Assembly (NCBI GenBank): GCA_002692725.1
Contig: NZLU01000023.1
Span: forward strand, 124,001-188,000
Source of the DNA: Ponticaulis sp.
Lineage (GTDB): Bacteria; Pseudomonadota; Alphaproteobacteria; Caulobacterales; Hyphomonadaceae
Length of the DNA stretch: 64,000 bases
Direction of reading: 5' to 3'
The translations under genes and the position numbers were made by a program. The stretch's first letter is position 1. The number at the start of each line of letters is the position of its first letter. This document shows positions 25,993 to 34,228 of the stretch, one piece after another. Below the pieces are notes generated by a model that saw only the letters and a list, made by a program, of their open reading frames with translations, had not been told where the DNA came from and ran no database searches.

Positions 25993-26991
25993 TCACCCCA
26001 TCACCAGCAAAATCAGGCCGATCAGCGCAGCAAGCAACACACCCCACACCGCAAAATTGATCTGACGAGAGCGTTTGGCCGAGCGCTTTTCCAGCCAGGT
26101 GCGAGGCCGCACGCCGCGAATGGCGAACACCAGAAGGCTGGCGATATTCACGCAGATAATATTCGTCGCCAGCAGAACTGCCGCGCGCAGGGACAGCCCG
26201 ATTTCCCCCGCGCCCAGATAAACCGCCACAGCCACCGAAGGCGGCAATAGCGCCACCGCGACCATCACGCCGACCAGAGTCGTCGACAGCCCGCGCGATA
26301 CCGACAAGGCGGCCGCACCGCCCGAGGCCAACGCCAGCACAACACTGTCGAGACCAACATGGGTGCGGTCCAGCAATTCAGGGCTGGTCAGATTCACAGG
26401 GATCACAAACCCGATCAGGAAAGCCGTCAGAAACCCCAGCGCCAGCCCGGTGATGGCGGTGCGCGTGGCTTTCACCATCAGTTCAACATCGCCAATCGCC
26501 GAGGCAAAGGAGAATGCCAGAAGCGGGCCGAGCAGGGGGGCAATCACCATAGCGCCGACCACAACCGCGACGCTGTCCCCATTCATGCCCAGCGCCGCAA
26601 CGATGGCCGAAAGCAGCGTGAGAACAAGAAAAACCGAGTCAATCTTCGTGCCTTCGGCGACGTCCTGATAAATTTCCTCGCGCAGGGCGATCACCGGGTC
26701 GGCCTTCTTTTCCGGCTCGTCGTCTTTTGCTTCGTCGACAATGTCTTTCGTCTTGGGGCCGATACAGGCTTCCACCGGCACGATGACAAGTCGCCAGCCC
26801 TCATAAGGGGTGAGGCGGCTCTGCAGGGCATCCACCAGCGACTGCCCGTCCGTTTCAGGCAGCACCACCCGCACATCCATATAATCGTCTGCGGAGTCCT
26901 GAACCGACCAGTCGAGTGCATCCCATTCTTCGAGAACCGCCGAAACCGATTGCCGGGCATCAGCCGGATAAGAGAGAAACATCATGCGCAT
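25993..26991 (-). CDS. DUF389 / TIGR00341 family membrane protein
   Basis: 332 residues: a ~100-residue cytosolic N-terminal domain, then a DUF389 membrane region. That region carries the family pattern VLTLLSAIVAALGMNGDSVAVVVGAMVIAPLLGP (split across TM1-TM2), then VSRGLSTTLVGVMVAVALLPP and about six TMs in total. The transport or signalling role is not established for the family. Confidence 0.87.
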   Translation of the reverse strand: MRMMFLSYPADARQSVSAVLEEWDALDWSVQDSADDYMDVRVVLPETDGQSLVDALQSRLTPYEGWRLVIVPVEACIGPKTKDIVDEAKDDEPEKKADPVIALREEIYQDVAEGTKIDSVFLVLTLLSAIVAALGMNGDSVAVVVGAMVIAPLLGPLLAFSFASAIGDVELMVKATRTAITGLALGFLTAFLIGFVIPVNLTSPELLDRTHVGLDSVVLALASGGAAALSVSRGLSTTLVGVMVAVALLPPSVAVAVYLGAGEIGLSLRAAVLLATNIICVNIASLLVFAIRGVRPRTWLEKRSAKRSRQINFAVWGVLLAALIGLILLVMG

Positions 26992-27077
26992 GGCGCGATA
27001 TGATCATGCTGCGGCACCGAAGACCAGATCAGACATTCTGCTTGCCAGATCAGGCAAGTCTGGCAATGCTCGCCGCC

Positions 27078-27545
27078 ATGGTGAAAGCGGTTGAGATTGC
27101 ACGGTGCAGTTCGGTGGAAGAGGCGGTCGTTCTGTGCGGCTTCCTTGAGGCTTCAGGCATTCCGGCGGCGGTGGCCGACTTCAACATGGCGATCAATCAA
27201 TGGATCATCAGCTCCTCCCAGTATGGCCGGGTTCTGGTGCCTGAGTCTTCAAAAGCTGAGGCGCGCCTTCTCGTCATGGAGCGGATGACGGAGGCCCGCG
27301 AAATACTGCGCGAGGAGTTCGGCGATCTGGATGAAACCAGTTATCGTCGGGATCGATGGAAGGCCTGGATCTGGTTGATTTTTGCCGCCTGGCCGACCGT
27401 CCCGATTTTGCTCGTGATCCTTATCGGACTGCAACGCTTTCGACGCCGTGAACCCATTCTCGGCCTGTTTCGCAAAGTCGAGCGGCGCTCGGACAAACTC
27501 TTTGCTCCCTTTCCGATCCGTGATGGAAAACCTGCCGACCGTTGA
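27078..27545 (+). CDS. DUF2007-like protein with TM segment (paralogue of 22014-22394)
   Basis: About 155 residues. The start is set by alignment with the 22-kb paralogue: both begin with a ten-residue strand (MVKAVEIARC / MSDLVILARL) followed by E-A...LEA-GI. A TM segment (WIWLIFAAWPTVPILLVILIG) and a basic tail follow. ATG 27066 is an alternative. The promoter overlaps the divergent DUF389 gene's 5' end. Confidence 0.7.
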   Translation: MVKAVEIARCSSVEEAVVLCGFLEASGIPAAVADFNMAINQWIISSSQYGRVLVPESSKAEARLLVMERMTEAREILREEFGDLDETSYRRDRWKAWIWLIFAAWPTVPILLVILIGLQRFRRREPILGLFRKVERRSDKLFAPFPIRDGKPADR

Positions 27546-27558
27546 GTCCGGAGGGCTG

Positions 27559-27574
27559 TTAACCCTTTGTTAAC
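27559..27574 (+). promoter_or_regulatory. CtrA-type box
   Basis: TTAACCCTTTGTTAAC: the full TTAA-N7-TTAAC pattern bound by the cell-cycle regulator CtrA in alphaproteobacteria, about 75 bp upstream of ATG 27649. Identified by motif only. Confidence 0.6.
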
Positions 27575-27648
27575 GAAAAAATTTCTTTTGAACCAATGTC
27601 TCTCTCACGCGTCATTTGGGCAGGATTAGCTGCGCAAGGATATTTGCC

Positions 27649-27837
27649 ATGACTGCCAGAACGCCAACCATTCGTCGGTTTGCTGCCAATGTCGGCAAAT
27701 CCTTCGCGAACTGTCATCAGACCGCCGCCGCAAACGGTCGTGGGCGGGCGGGTCTTCCGCTGAAATACAAATCCACTCGTATCCAGACCTATTCGTTGGA
27801 GAAACTGTGCCGGGATCTGTCCTCAGACGAAAAATAG
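27649..27837 (+). CDS. Small basic protein downstream of a CtrA-type box
   Basis: 62 residues, strongly basic (MTARTPTIRRFAANVGKSF at the start; LPLKYKSTRIQTYSLEKLC later). AAGGA lies eight bases before the ATG. No signal peptide, TM or known motif. The supporting evidence is the ribosome-binding site and the CtrA-type box. It is convergent with the cytochrome gene, with 14 bp between them. Confidence 0.5.
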   Translation: MTARTPTIRRFAANVGKSFANCHQTAAANGRGRAGLPLKYKSTRIQTYSLEKLCRDLSSDEK

Positions 27838-27851
27838 GCCCTGCCTGAGGT

Positions 27852-28463
27852 CTATTTATCCCGCGCAGTAAAGGTGTTGTGGCACGCGACACAATTGTTC
27901 AGATTATCGGCAAACGCTGTTTGAATTTCCTTGATGTCGGCCGTTTCTGCCATGTCAGCGATGGCTTTGAAGTTCTGGTGAAGTGGTCGTCCAAAGCCGA
28001 AGAATTCATCTGGCAGATCACGCATCAAACCCATGCCGCCTCCGTTGCCCATTCCCCTATTCTGTCCGTGGCCCATACCCTGACCGCGTCCTTCGCCGGG
28101 TGCGTGCCCGCCGTGCTGGCCATCGCCTTCGCCAAGACGCATGCCCTCGCCAGACCCGTGCCGCATGCCGCCACCCTGACCTTGCATTCCATGTGGGCCA
28201 AGACCTGCCGCGATCTCAGCGATTGCCTCACGGTCTTCATAGGCGATGGCCTCTGTCAGTCCCTGCACGCCGGTCAGAAAGCTTCTCATTTGTGTTCGGA
28301 TGTGATTGCGCTGTTCGGAGCTCAGATAGAGGATCTCTCGACCATCTTCAGAAAGCGCTGGCCTGGCCTCCGTCACGACCGGGGTTTCTCCGTTCGAGAC
28401 CCCGCCTGACAGCACAGTCGACAGAAGCAGCACTAAGGTCAGTTTATTGATTGGGTTTCGCAT
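27852..28463 (-). CDS. c-type cytochrome with Gly/His/Met-rich linker
   Basis: 203 residues. The signal peptide (LTLVLLLSTVLSGGVSNG) precedes a helical domain. A ~55-residue low-complexity segment rich in Gly, His and Met (residues ~95-145) follows, then a C-terminal helix ending in CVACH, the single heme-binding CxxCH, as in cytochrome c' where it lies near the C-terminus. Periplasmic. ATG 28463 follows GGAGG. The Gly/His/Met segment might bind copper or another metal (inference). Confidence 0.8.
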   Translation of the reverse strand: MRNPINKLTLVLLLSTVLSGGVSNGETPVVTEARPALSEDGREILYLSSEQRNHIRTQMRSFLTGVQGLTEAIAYEDREAIAEIAAGLGPHGMQGQGGGMRHGSGEGMRLGEGDGQHGGHAPGEGRGQGMGHGQNRGMGNGGGMGLMRDLPDEFFGFGRPLHQNFKAIADMAETADIKEIQTAFADNLNNCVACHNTFTARDK

Positions 28464-28473
28464 CTCATCCTCC

Positions 28474-28493
28474 ATATTAACTATAGCTAATAT
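28474..28493. promoter_or_regulatory. AT-rich 20-bp palindrome before the cytochrome gene
   Basis: ATATTA-A-CTATAG-C-TAATAT: perfect dyad symmetry apart from one mismatched pair, placed directly upstream of the GGAGG of the cytochrome gene. Such AT-rich dyads are typical of ArsR-family operators. No such regulator is adjacent. Confidence 0.5.
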
Positions 28494-28566
28494 AAGGATA
28501 GCTTGACGAGCGTCGAGTGCGGATCAGTGCGACAAATTGGAAATCAGTCGCCGCGTCCCGAGAGAT

Positions 28567-28881
28567 TTAATCCTCGTTCGAAAACCCCTGACCAAACACC
28601 CAGGACACGATCTCGATAATAGCGCGGGCGATCAGTGTCATCAGAATGCCGAAGATCGTGTTTTCATTCACCAGAGTGCGATAGAGGATCAGCCCCTGAT
28701 CATCGAGCAGAGGCGGGGTCCGGACCATGTCGTTAATGCCTTCGATGTGATCCTGCGCGCTGCGGATCGCTTCCGGCATAAAGGCAAAGGCCAGAACCAT
28801 CATCACGATGACCAGCACAAAGCTCGCGACCAGCTTGGCAGAGGATCGACCCAGCGATCCCAACAGTGAAAACAGGAACAT
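28567..28881 (-). CDS. Small two-TM membrane protein
   Basis: 104 residues. An N-terminal TM (LVASFVLVIVMMVLAFAF) and a C-terminal hydrophobic stretch (NTIFGILMTLIARAIIEIVSWVF) flank a short polar loop. GGAGGGTCATCA before the ATG supports the start. Family unrecognised. Confidence 0.65.
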   Translation of the reverse strand: MFLFSLLGSLGRSSAKLVASFVLVIVMMVLAFAFMPEAIRSAQDHIEGINDMVRTPPLLDDQGLILYRTLVNENTIFGILMTLIARAIIEIVSWVFGQGFSNED

Positions 28882-28937
28882 TGATGACCCTCCTCAGGCG
28901 ACCCGGCTCTTGCTGCCTATTGCCCAGTTGAGGAAGC

Positions 28938-29765
28938 TTACCGCCGGATCCAGAAACAATCTACCGGGTGTTCCAGCGAGAGGCCGTCAGCCCCCTCAAT
29001 GGCGGATGTTTCAAAGGCATTTATGAGCGCCGTTCGGGCAGTCTCTGACAATTGGTCGAGTTTCGCCTGAACCGTGAATTCTACCACGTCTTCGTCTGCT
29101 GATGCGCCTTTGAACAGGGAAAGCGGCATGTCTGCGGCAATCTCTTCGCGTTCATAGCTGAGGCCTATTTCGGTCAGAAGCCGATCAACATCCTCTGAGA
29201 ACAGCGCGTCTGTGCCCTGGCTCTGCCAGAACAGTTCAGCAATGACATTCATCGGCGATTTCGGGGCCACAGCCACCATGGTGAGGCCACCCGGCGCAGT
29301 CACGTTCAGCAATTGATCGATGAATCGTCCCGGGTCACCGACATAATAGATCACGTGGACAGCATAGACGAGCGAGAAGGGTGCGCCCCGGATGGTTTCT
29401 GCCATGCCCTGATGGAGGAAGCTCGTGCCGGGATAATGAGACAATCGCTCCCGACAAGCCGCGATCTGCTCAGGGTTTGGGTCGATGCCACAATAAGACC
29501 GGATCTGACCCGCATTTGCTTCCAGGATGATCTCATCCAGGGCGCCATCGCCACAACCAACGCTTAAAAGGTCGATCGGGCCGACCTCCTTTTCGGCGAG
29601 CCCTGTCAATTCGCGCTGTATGGATTGCGCAACCAGGCTGCGCTGTGGGCTGGCGGCTTCGAACCGATCGTGTCGCCTTGTATAGTCGGCCCCTGTGAGT
29701 TCTGGTGTGGTTTCGCCTTTCAGGCTCTGGCGAAGCTGCGTTACTGCTTCTGCAAATCCGGTCAT
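28938..29765 (-). CDS. SAM-dependent class I methyltransferase
   Basis: 275 residues. Motif I is LLSVGCGDGALDE, the ribose-binding acidic residue lies in YCGIDPNPEQ, and motif II/III regions include FSLVYAVHVIYYV and APGGLTMVAVAP. The layout resembles histamine N-methyltransferase-like enzymes of the class, but the substrate is not readable. AAGGA precedes ATG 29765. Confidence 0.87.
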   Translation of the reverse strand: MTGFAEAVTQLRQSLKGETTPELTGADYTRRHDRFEAASPQRSLVAQSIQRELTGLAEKEVGPIDLLSVGCGDGALDEIILEANAGQIRSYCGIDPNPEQIAACRERLSHYPGTSFLHQGMAETIRGAPFSLVYAVHVIYYVGDPGRFIDQLLNVTAPGGLTMVAVAPKSPMNVIAELFWQSQGTDALFSEDVDRLLTEIGLSYEREEIAADMPLSLFKGASADEDVVEFTVQAKLDQLSETARTALINAFETSAIEGADGLSLEHPVDCFWIRR

Positions 29766-29840
29766 GAGAATCCTTGAATGCTTGCCTGACCCGACTAGTA
29801 TGAGGTCAGGGCTTGGAGGTCAAAGGGCGGATTTATCTCA

Positions 29841-30692
29841 ATGAGTGATGACGTCATTCTGCAGAACACTGAAGGTGAAGATCTGACGCTCTGGGGGGCG
29901 ATTCGGGATCTGGGCTTTATTTTCTGGCTGTTCACTTTTGTTATCGGCGCGCCAAGCATTTTGTCGCTTATCCAGACCGTGTTCGTCGATTTCCGGTTTG
30001 TAGACCTGCTGCAATGGATCATTGATGGGTATAGCCAGCTTCTCGACACGCTTGCGAGCGTGCTTGAACCCATTGCGATCGCCCTGTTTCGGCAGATGAA
30101 AAGCCTGTTCGGGTTTGACTTGTCGCTCAGGCCACACTGGCAACCGCTCTTCATCGTGCTCAGCATTTTCATTTCCGCTAACACCCGGTCGCTCTGGAAT
30201 GATGGGTATCGGGAAACGACCTTCCTCTTCGCCTTTTTCATGGTGATCGCCGCCTTGCTGGGCAGCTGGATTGCAGGTGTTATTCCGTCAAATGCGGTGT
30301 GGTGGATGCAGGGGCTTGCGGCTGCCGCGCCAACCTTTCTTCTCTTCGTTGGCATGTGGGTGGCTTATGGGCTGGCCAGCCTGATTTTTACCTTTCCAGA
30401 GGGGTATAGAAAGCCGCTGGCCTCCTATCTATTGCGCGGATGCATGTTGGGAATCTCGGCCTTTATTCTGGCGGCTGTCATCTCCTTTGTCCGGCCGACC
30501 AACACCCATTCCGGCGTTTTGGTCCTGTTCTCGGGCATGTTTCTCTATGGTGCATTCTGGGTCTTTGAGGGCTTCCGAACACGCGATGTGCCCGAGGTCC
30601 GCTTTGGTCTGCGCGTGGTAGGCGGGTTTCTTTTTGCCATCGTGTTTCTCGGGCTTAATCTCATCCTCAGCATAACAACAGGCAACTCATGA
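29841..30692 (+). CDS. Multi-pass membrane protein of unknown function
   Basis: 283 residues with about seven hydrophobic segments; no catalytic motif visible. Its stop overlaps the next gene's start (ATGA at 30689-30692), so it is coupled to the DCC-family protein. It may supply a membrane partner for that redox protein (inference). Confidence 0.7.
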   Translation: MSDDVILQNTEGEDLTLWGAIRDLGFIFWLFTFVIGAPSILSLIQTVFVDFRFVDLLQWIIDGYSQLLDTLASVLEPIAIALFRQMKSLFGFDLSLRPHWQPLFIVLSIFISANTRSLWNDGYRETTFLFAFFMVIAALLGSWIAGVIPSNAVWWMQGLAAAAPTFLLFVGMWVAYGLASLIFTFPEGYRKPLASYLLRGCMLGISAFILAAVISFVRPTNTHSGVLVLFSGMFLYGAFWVFEGFRTRDVPEVRFGLRVVGGFLFAIVFLGLNLILSITTGNS

Positions 30693-31072
30693 CCAATGCC
30701 TCCAGACTGACGGTTTTCTATGATGGCGCCTGTCCACTCTGTATTCGCGAGATCGGTCTTCTTCGCCGGCTGGAGAAAGACCGGCGGATCGATTATCTCG
30801 ATGTCTCCCCGCCGGGCGCCGCGGAATTCTGCCCGATACCGCAAAAGGAGTTGATGGCGCGGTTCACGGTCAAACGAGCCGATGGCGCTCTGGTCAGTGG
30901 CGCACAGGCCTTCACCGAAGCCTGGTCGCAAATTCCCTGGCTGATCTGGCTGCGTCCGATCGGCCGGTTTCCGCCGACGCGATGGGTGCTCGACCTGATC
31001 TATTCCGGCTTCCTGAAAATCCGACCCGGTCTGCAGCGATGGGTGAAGCGTCGCCTGAAGGATGCGGAGTGA
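30689..31072 (+). CDS. DCC family (DUF393) thiol-disulfide oxidoreductase-like protein
   Basis: 127 residues. The family signature VFYDGACPLCIREIGLLRR has the C-x-x-C pair near residues 15-18, and LDVSPPGA and GAQAFTEAWSQIP follow. Thioredoxin-like redox activity is expected but unproven for most members. Its start overlaps the stop of the membrane-protein gene before it. Confidence 0.88.
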   Translation: MTNASRLTVFYDGACPLCIREIGLLRRLEKDRRIDYLDVSPPGAAEFCPIPQKELMARFTVKRADGALVSGAQAFTEAWSQIPWLIWLRPIGRFPPTRWVLDLIYSGFLKIRPGLQRWVKRRLKDAE

Positions 31073-31138
31073 TTTCGGTTTGCGCTGAGCGCGAGCTGAG
31101 AATAGTTTCGGGTCAAATATGATTGGGGGAAATCACAC

Positions 31139-33058
31139 ATGCAGAATTGGTCACGGAACGAGAAGTTCTGGCTTTTTGTGCTGGTCGCTGCCTCTGTCAT
31201 CAGTGCTCTGTGGACCTTGTTTCTGGCTTCGCAGGCCAACTGGATCTGGGAAGAACTTCATTTCCTGATGGCCGGGCGAAACCCCGACTGGGGCTATCCG
31301 GATACGCCCGCGGGAACGCCTTTATGGGTGGCGGGCAGTGAAACGCTGTTTGGTCCCTCCCGCCTTGCCGTTCGCAGTGCGACCTGGTTTGTCTCGTCTC
31401 TTCTGCCCTTTGCGGTCTGGTTCATGGCCAGCCCGGTCGTCTCGCGCAAACATGCCCTGATGGCGGGGGGGCTCGCTGCCATCCTGCCCCCGTTCGTCAC
31501 GGGTGCGGTTTATGCCTATCCGGAAGGCCCGCAACAGGTTCTGACGGCGCTCTTTCTGGGTTGTCTTGTACGTGCCCTGCAGAAGAACAAGCTGACCGAC
31601 TGGGTGATGACCGGGCTGGTCTGCGCAGTCGGTGTGTTCTTCTACTATCGCTTCCTCTTCGTTCCCGGCGCCGCATTCGTCTTTGCGATCGCAACCGCAT
31701 CTGGCCGGAAACACTTGCTCAATCCGCTTGCCTGGTTTGGCGGTGGCATCGCGCTGCTTGGTCTGGTGCCGAGCCTGATCGACAATTTGAACAAGGATTT
31801 CGGCCCGCTCCTCTATCATGCCGGACGACGTCAGGATTGGACTTTCTTTCCCGAGGCCTTGACCTATCCCCTTCAACAGGCAGGCCTCGTCACGCCCATC
31901 GCCTTCATTCTCCTGCTTCTGGGGGCAGTCCACGTGATGTCGCGTTGGCGCACCGAGAAAACTGCGGAGACGGCCCTCTTTTCTGTCGCCGTCCTGTTCC
32001 TCTTCCTGCCTTTCATGATCCTGGCGCTGTTTGACTCCAATTCCCTGCCGCACTGGCCGTTTCTCGCTTATGTCGCGGTGCTGCCTTTCGTGCCCGAGGC
32101 GGTTGCAAAGCTCAGCAATCGTGTCGCCAAAGGCTGGCAAAGCCTCGCGCTGAAAACCGGCGTGATTTTGGGGCTCGGTCTGGCAATCGGCACAACGCTT
32201 TTATTCGGTGTGAACATCCTTCTCTGGCGGCACTCGGAGACATGGCTCACGGAGAACCAGATGGGATTGCTGCGCGGCGGTGATCTCGAAGACTGGTCAA
32301 TCCTCGAAGACGATGTCCGTGCTGCGCTTCAGGCTGCAGGACCAGACGCCGTGTTCGTTGGCGGTGATCACATCACCACGCTGCGCATTCAGAAACTCCT
32401 TCCGGAGGATCAGCCTGCTTATACAACGCAAAGTCCGATCGATACGCCGAGGGATTATCAAGGGTATCGACGGCGTTTGGGGCAAGGAGAAGCCGACCTG
32501 CTCGGCGAACACGAAGGCGAGCCGGCGATTATTGTGTTGTCTGAACCGGCCTATCTGTATCGAGAGGCCGACGAATTCGGTTTCAGAGAGCATCTCTGCG
32601 GTATTCTCAGCAACTCCGAACGGATATCGACAACGAGCCTGACGCCAGGCGAAGTTCAGGTGTCAATCTTCCGGGCGGACGTCGGAGCCTATGGCGGCGA
32701 CTTGGACCCAGCCGACTGCGCTTTCCTTCCAAGCGTTGTGATCGAACAGCCCAGAGCGGGCAAATACGTCTCCGGCGAAGAGCCCGTGTTCGGCATTGCC
32801 GCTGACCCGGCGGGTGTGAAAGCCGTCACCATTTTTATCGACGGCGCGCCCGTGCCGGTCCAGCAGACGCGGGTTGATCTGCCGGGCTATCGTTTCCCCG
32901 AGCTTCTCTCCTTTGACCCCGATTATCCGTCAATTTACTGGACCCGGCTTGTCGACTTCAGTCAGTTCGAAAAGGGGCGACACACACTCGAGGTCGAAGT
33001 GGAGACGATGTCAGGTGAAAAACGGCGCTATGGCGAGCGGCTGATCTATATCCGCTAA
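31139..33058 (+). CDS. GT39/ArnT-like membrane glycosyltransferase with C-terminal beta domain
   Basis: 639 residues. Residues 1-370 hold about ten TM segments in the GT-C order; the first loop has acidic WEELHFLMAGRNPD and GYPDTPAGTPLWVAGSETLFG, where GT39 enzymes keep catalytic acidic residues. The soluble C-terminal half has a Rossmann-like strand and ends in an Ig-like domain (AVTIFIDGAPVPV, TLEVEVETMSGEKRRY). It probably transfers sugars from polyprenyl phosphate in the periplasm. The acceptor is unknown and the C-terminal domain is unusual. Confidence 0.7.
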   Translation: MQNWSRNEKFWLFVLVAASVISALWTLFLASQANWIWEELHFLMAGRNPDWGYPDTPAGTPLWVAGSETLFGPSRLAVRSATWFVSSLLPFAVWFMASPVVSRKHALMAGGLAAILPPFVTGAVYAYPEGPQQVLTALFLGCLVRALQKNKLTDWVMTGLVCAVGVFFYYRFLFVPGAAFVFAIATASGRKHLLNPLAWFGGGIALLGLVPSLIDNLNKDFGPLLYHAGRRQDWTFFPEALTYPLQQAGLVTPIAFILLLLGAVHVMSRWRTEKTAETALFSVAVLFLFLPFMILALFDSNSLPHWPFLAYVAVLPFVPEAVAKLSNRVAKGWQSLALKTGVILGLGLAIGTTLLFGVNILLWRHSETWLTENQMGLLRGGDLEDWSILEDDVRAALQAAGPDAVFVGGDHITTLRIQKLLPEDQPAYTTQSPIDTPRDYQGYRRRLGQGEADLLGEHEGEPAIIVLSEPAYLYREADEFGFREHLCGILSNSERISTTSLTPGEVQVSIFRADVGAYGGDLDPADCAFLPSVVIEQPRAGKYVSGEEPVFGIAADPAGVKAVTIFIDGAPVPVQQTRVDLPGYRFPELLSFDPDYPSIYWTRLVDFSQFEKGRHTLEVEVETMSGEKRRYGERLIYIR

Positions 33059-33142
33059 TCTTGCTGATATTCTGGCTTAATCTTTGCGTTACTCAAGAAA
33101 ATGTGAAGTTTTGTCTTTTCCTGGCACGACTCTTCTGGTTAA

Positions 33143-33158
33143 TGTCCGTTAACGGACA
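33143..33158. promoter_or_regulatory. Perfect 16-bp palindrome upstream of the 33281 gene
   Basis: TGTCCGTTAACGGACA is fully self-complementary, about 120 bp before ATG 33281 and 85 bp after the GT gene. A binding site for a dimeric regulator is likely; identity unknown. Confidence 0.4.
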
Positions 33159-33280
33159 GACCTGAATGGGTCACTTTACGACAATCGCCCGATCCAGCGA
33201 TGTTGTAAGCGCCTCAGAAGAGCGCTCCGCACCAAATAAACAAAGCCGGAAACCATATAATACCGGTTAGGGAGGACCAG

Positions 33281-34171
33281 ATGATCAGGCGTTTCGCCAC
33301 ACTTGCCACCAGCATTTCCTGCTTTTTTGCAGCAGCGGCTTCTGCTGATACCGCGACTCTGATGTCTGAAACTGAGTTTCGGAATGCGATCATCTCAGCC
33401 ATGCAGGACACCAGCGAGACCGAGCTCTGCGTTGCGCGGCTTTCTGACGATAGCTTCCGCGCTGGTCTGACCACAGAAAGCTGCGATTACTTTGCCTATC
33501 TGGAAAATCTCTACATTGAATACGAGAATGATCCGGCTCGGGGCGAGGCGCTGATCAGCGAAACCGCTGAGAAATATGTGCGCCTCATCCATACCGGGAT
33601 TGATGACACCAATTTTGAAGAGCGCCTGGTTGTTCAGCTCCGTCCAGCCAGCTATCTCGACGAAAACACACATTCAACCGATGGGGCCATTGTCGCACGG
33701 CCTTTCGCGGGCGACTTGGTCGCCGTGCTGATGCTGGATAGTCCTGAAACTCTGGCCGCTGTCACCGAAGCCCGGCTCACCAATAATGGTGTGAGTGTTG
33801 AGCAGGCTTTCGACCTTGCCATTCAGAACACTAGGTCGCGCATGGGTGAAGTCTATCAGGACGAATACCAAAAGATCGATTTTCTCTCCTCGTCCAATGG
33901 TCTGATCTCCGGTCAGATCTGGCTGCCTGAAACCTGCAGCGCGGAAACCCGGGACGCGGCTTACTTCATCTATGATCATAACAGCATGATGAAGGTGAAC
34001 CTCAACAATCCGCTTGGCGTGTCCAACATGCTGTCTCTGGCGACGGGGCTGGTCGGGCAGGGCGAGTCCATGGCGAATTCTGTTGTGCGCTGCAAATCCG
34101 GCAAATGGTCACAACTTTGGCCAGCTCAGACTGCGGAAGTGACATCCTTCCGGTTCGACCCTCGGCTCTGA
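33281..34171 (+). CDS. Hypothetical periplasmic protein
   Basis: 296 residues. The signal peptide ends near AAAASADT, and GGGAGGACCAG precedes the ATG. The body is mixed alpha/beta with SMMKVNLNNPLGVSNMLSLA near the C-terminus. No family recognised. The next gene (amidase) lies 57 bp downstream on the same strand. Confidence 0.65.
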   Translation: MIRRFATLATSISCFFAAAASADTATLMSETEFRNAIISAMQDTSETELCVARLSDDSFRAGLTTESCDYFAYLENLYIEYENDPARGEALISETAEKYVRLIHTGIDDTNFEERLVVQLRPASYLDENTHSTDGAIVARPFAGDLVAVLMLDSPETLAAVTEARLTNNGVSVEQAFDLAIQNTRSRMGEVYQDEYQKIDFLSSSNGLISGQIWLPETCSAETRDAAYFIYDHNSMMKVNLNNPLGVSNMLSLATGLVGQGESMANSVVRCKSGKWSQLWPAQTAEVTSFRFDPRL

Positions 34172-34228
34172 TCTGAAACGCTCGCCAGTCCACCCTGTTT
34201 GCACTAGGCTTTAAGTGCAGCAGGGGAG

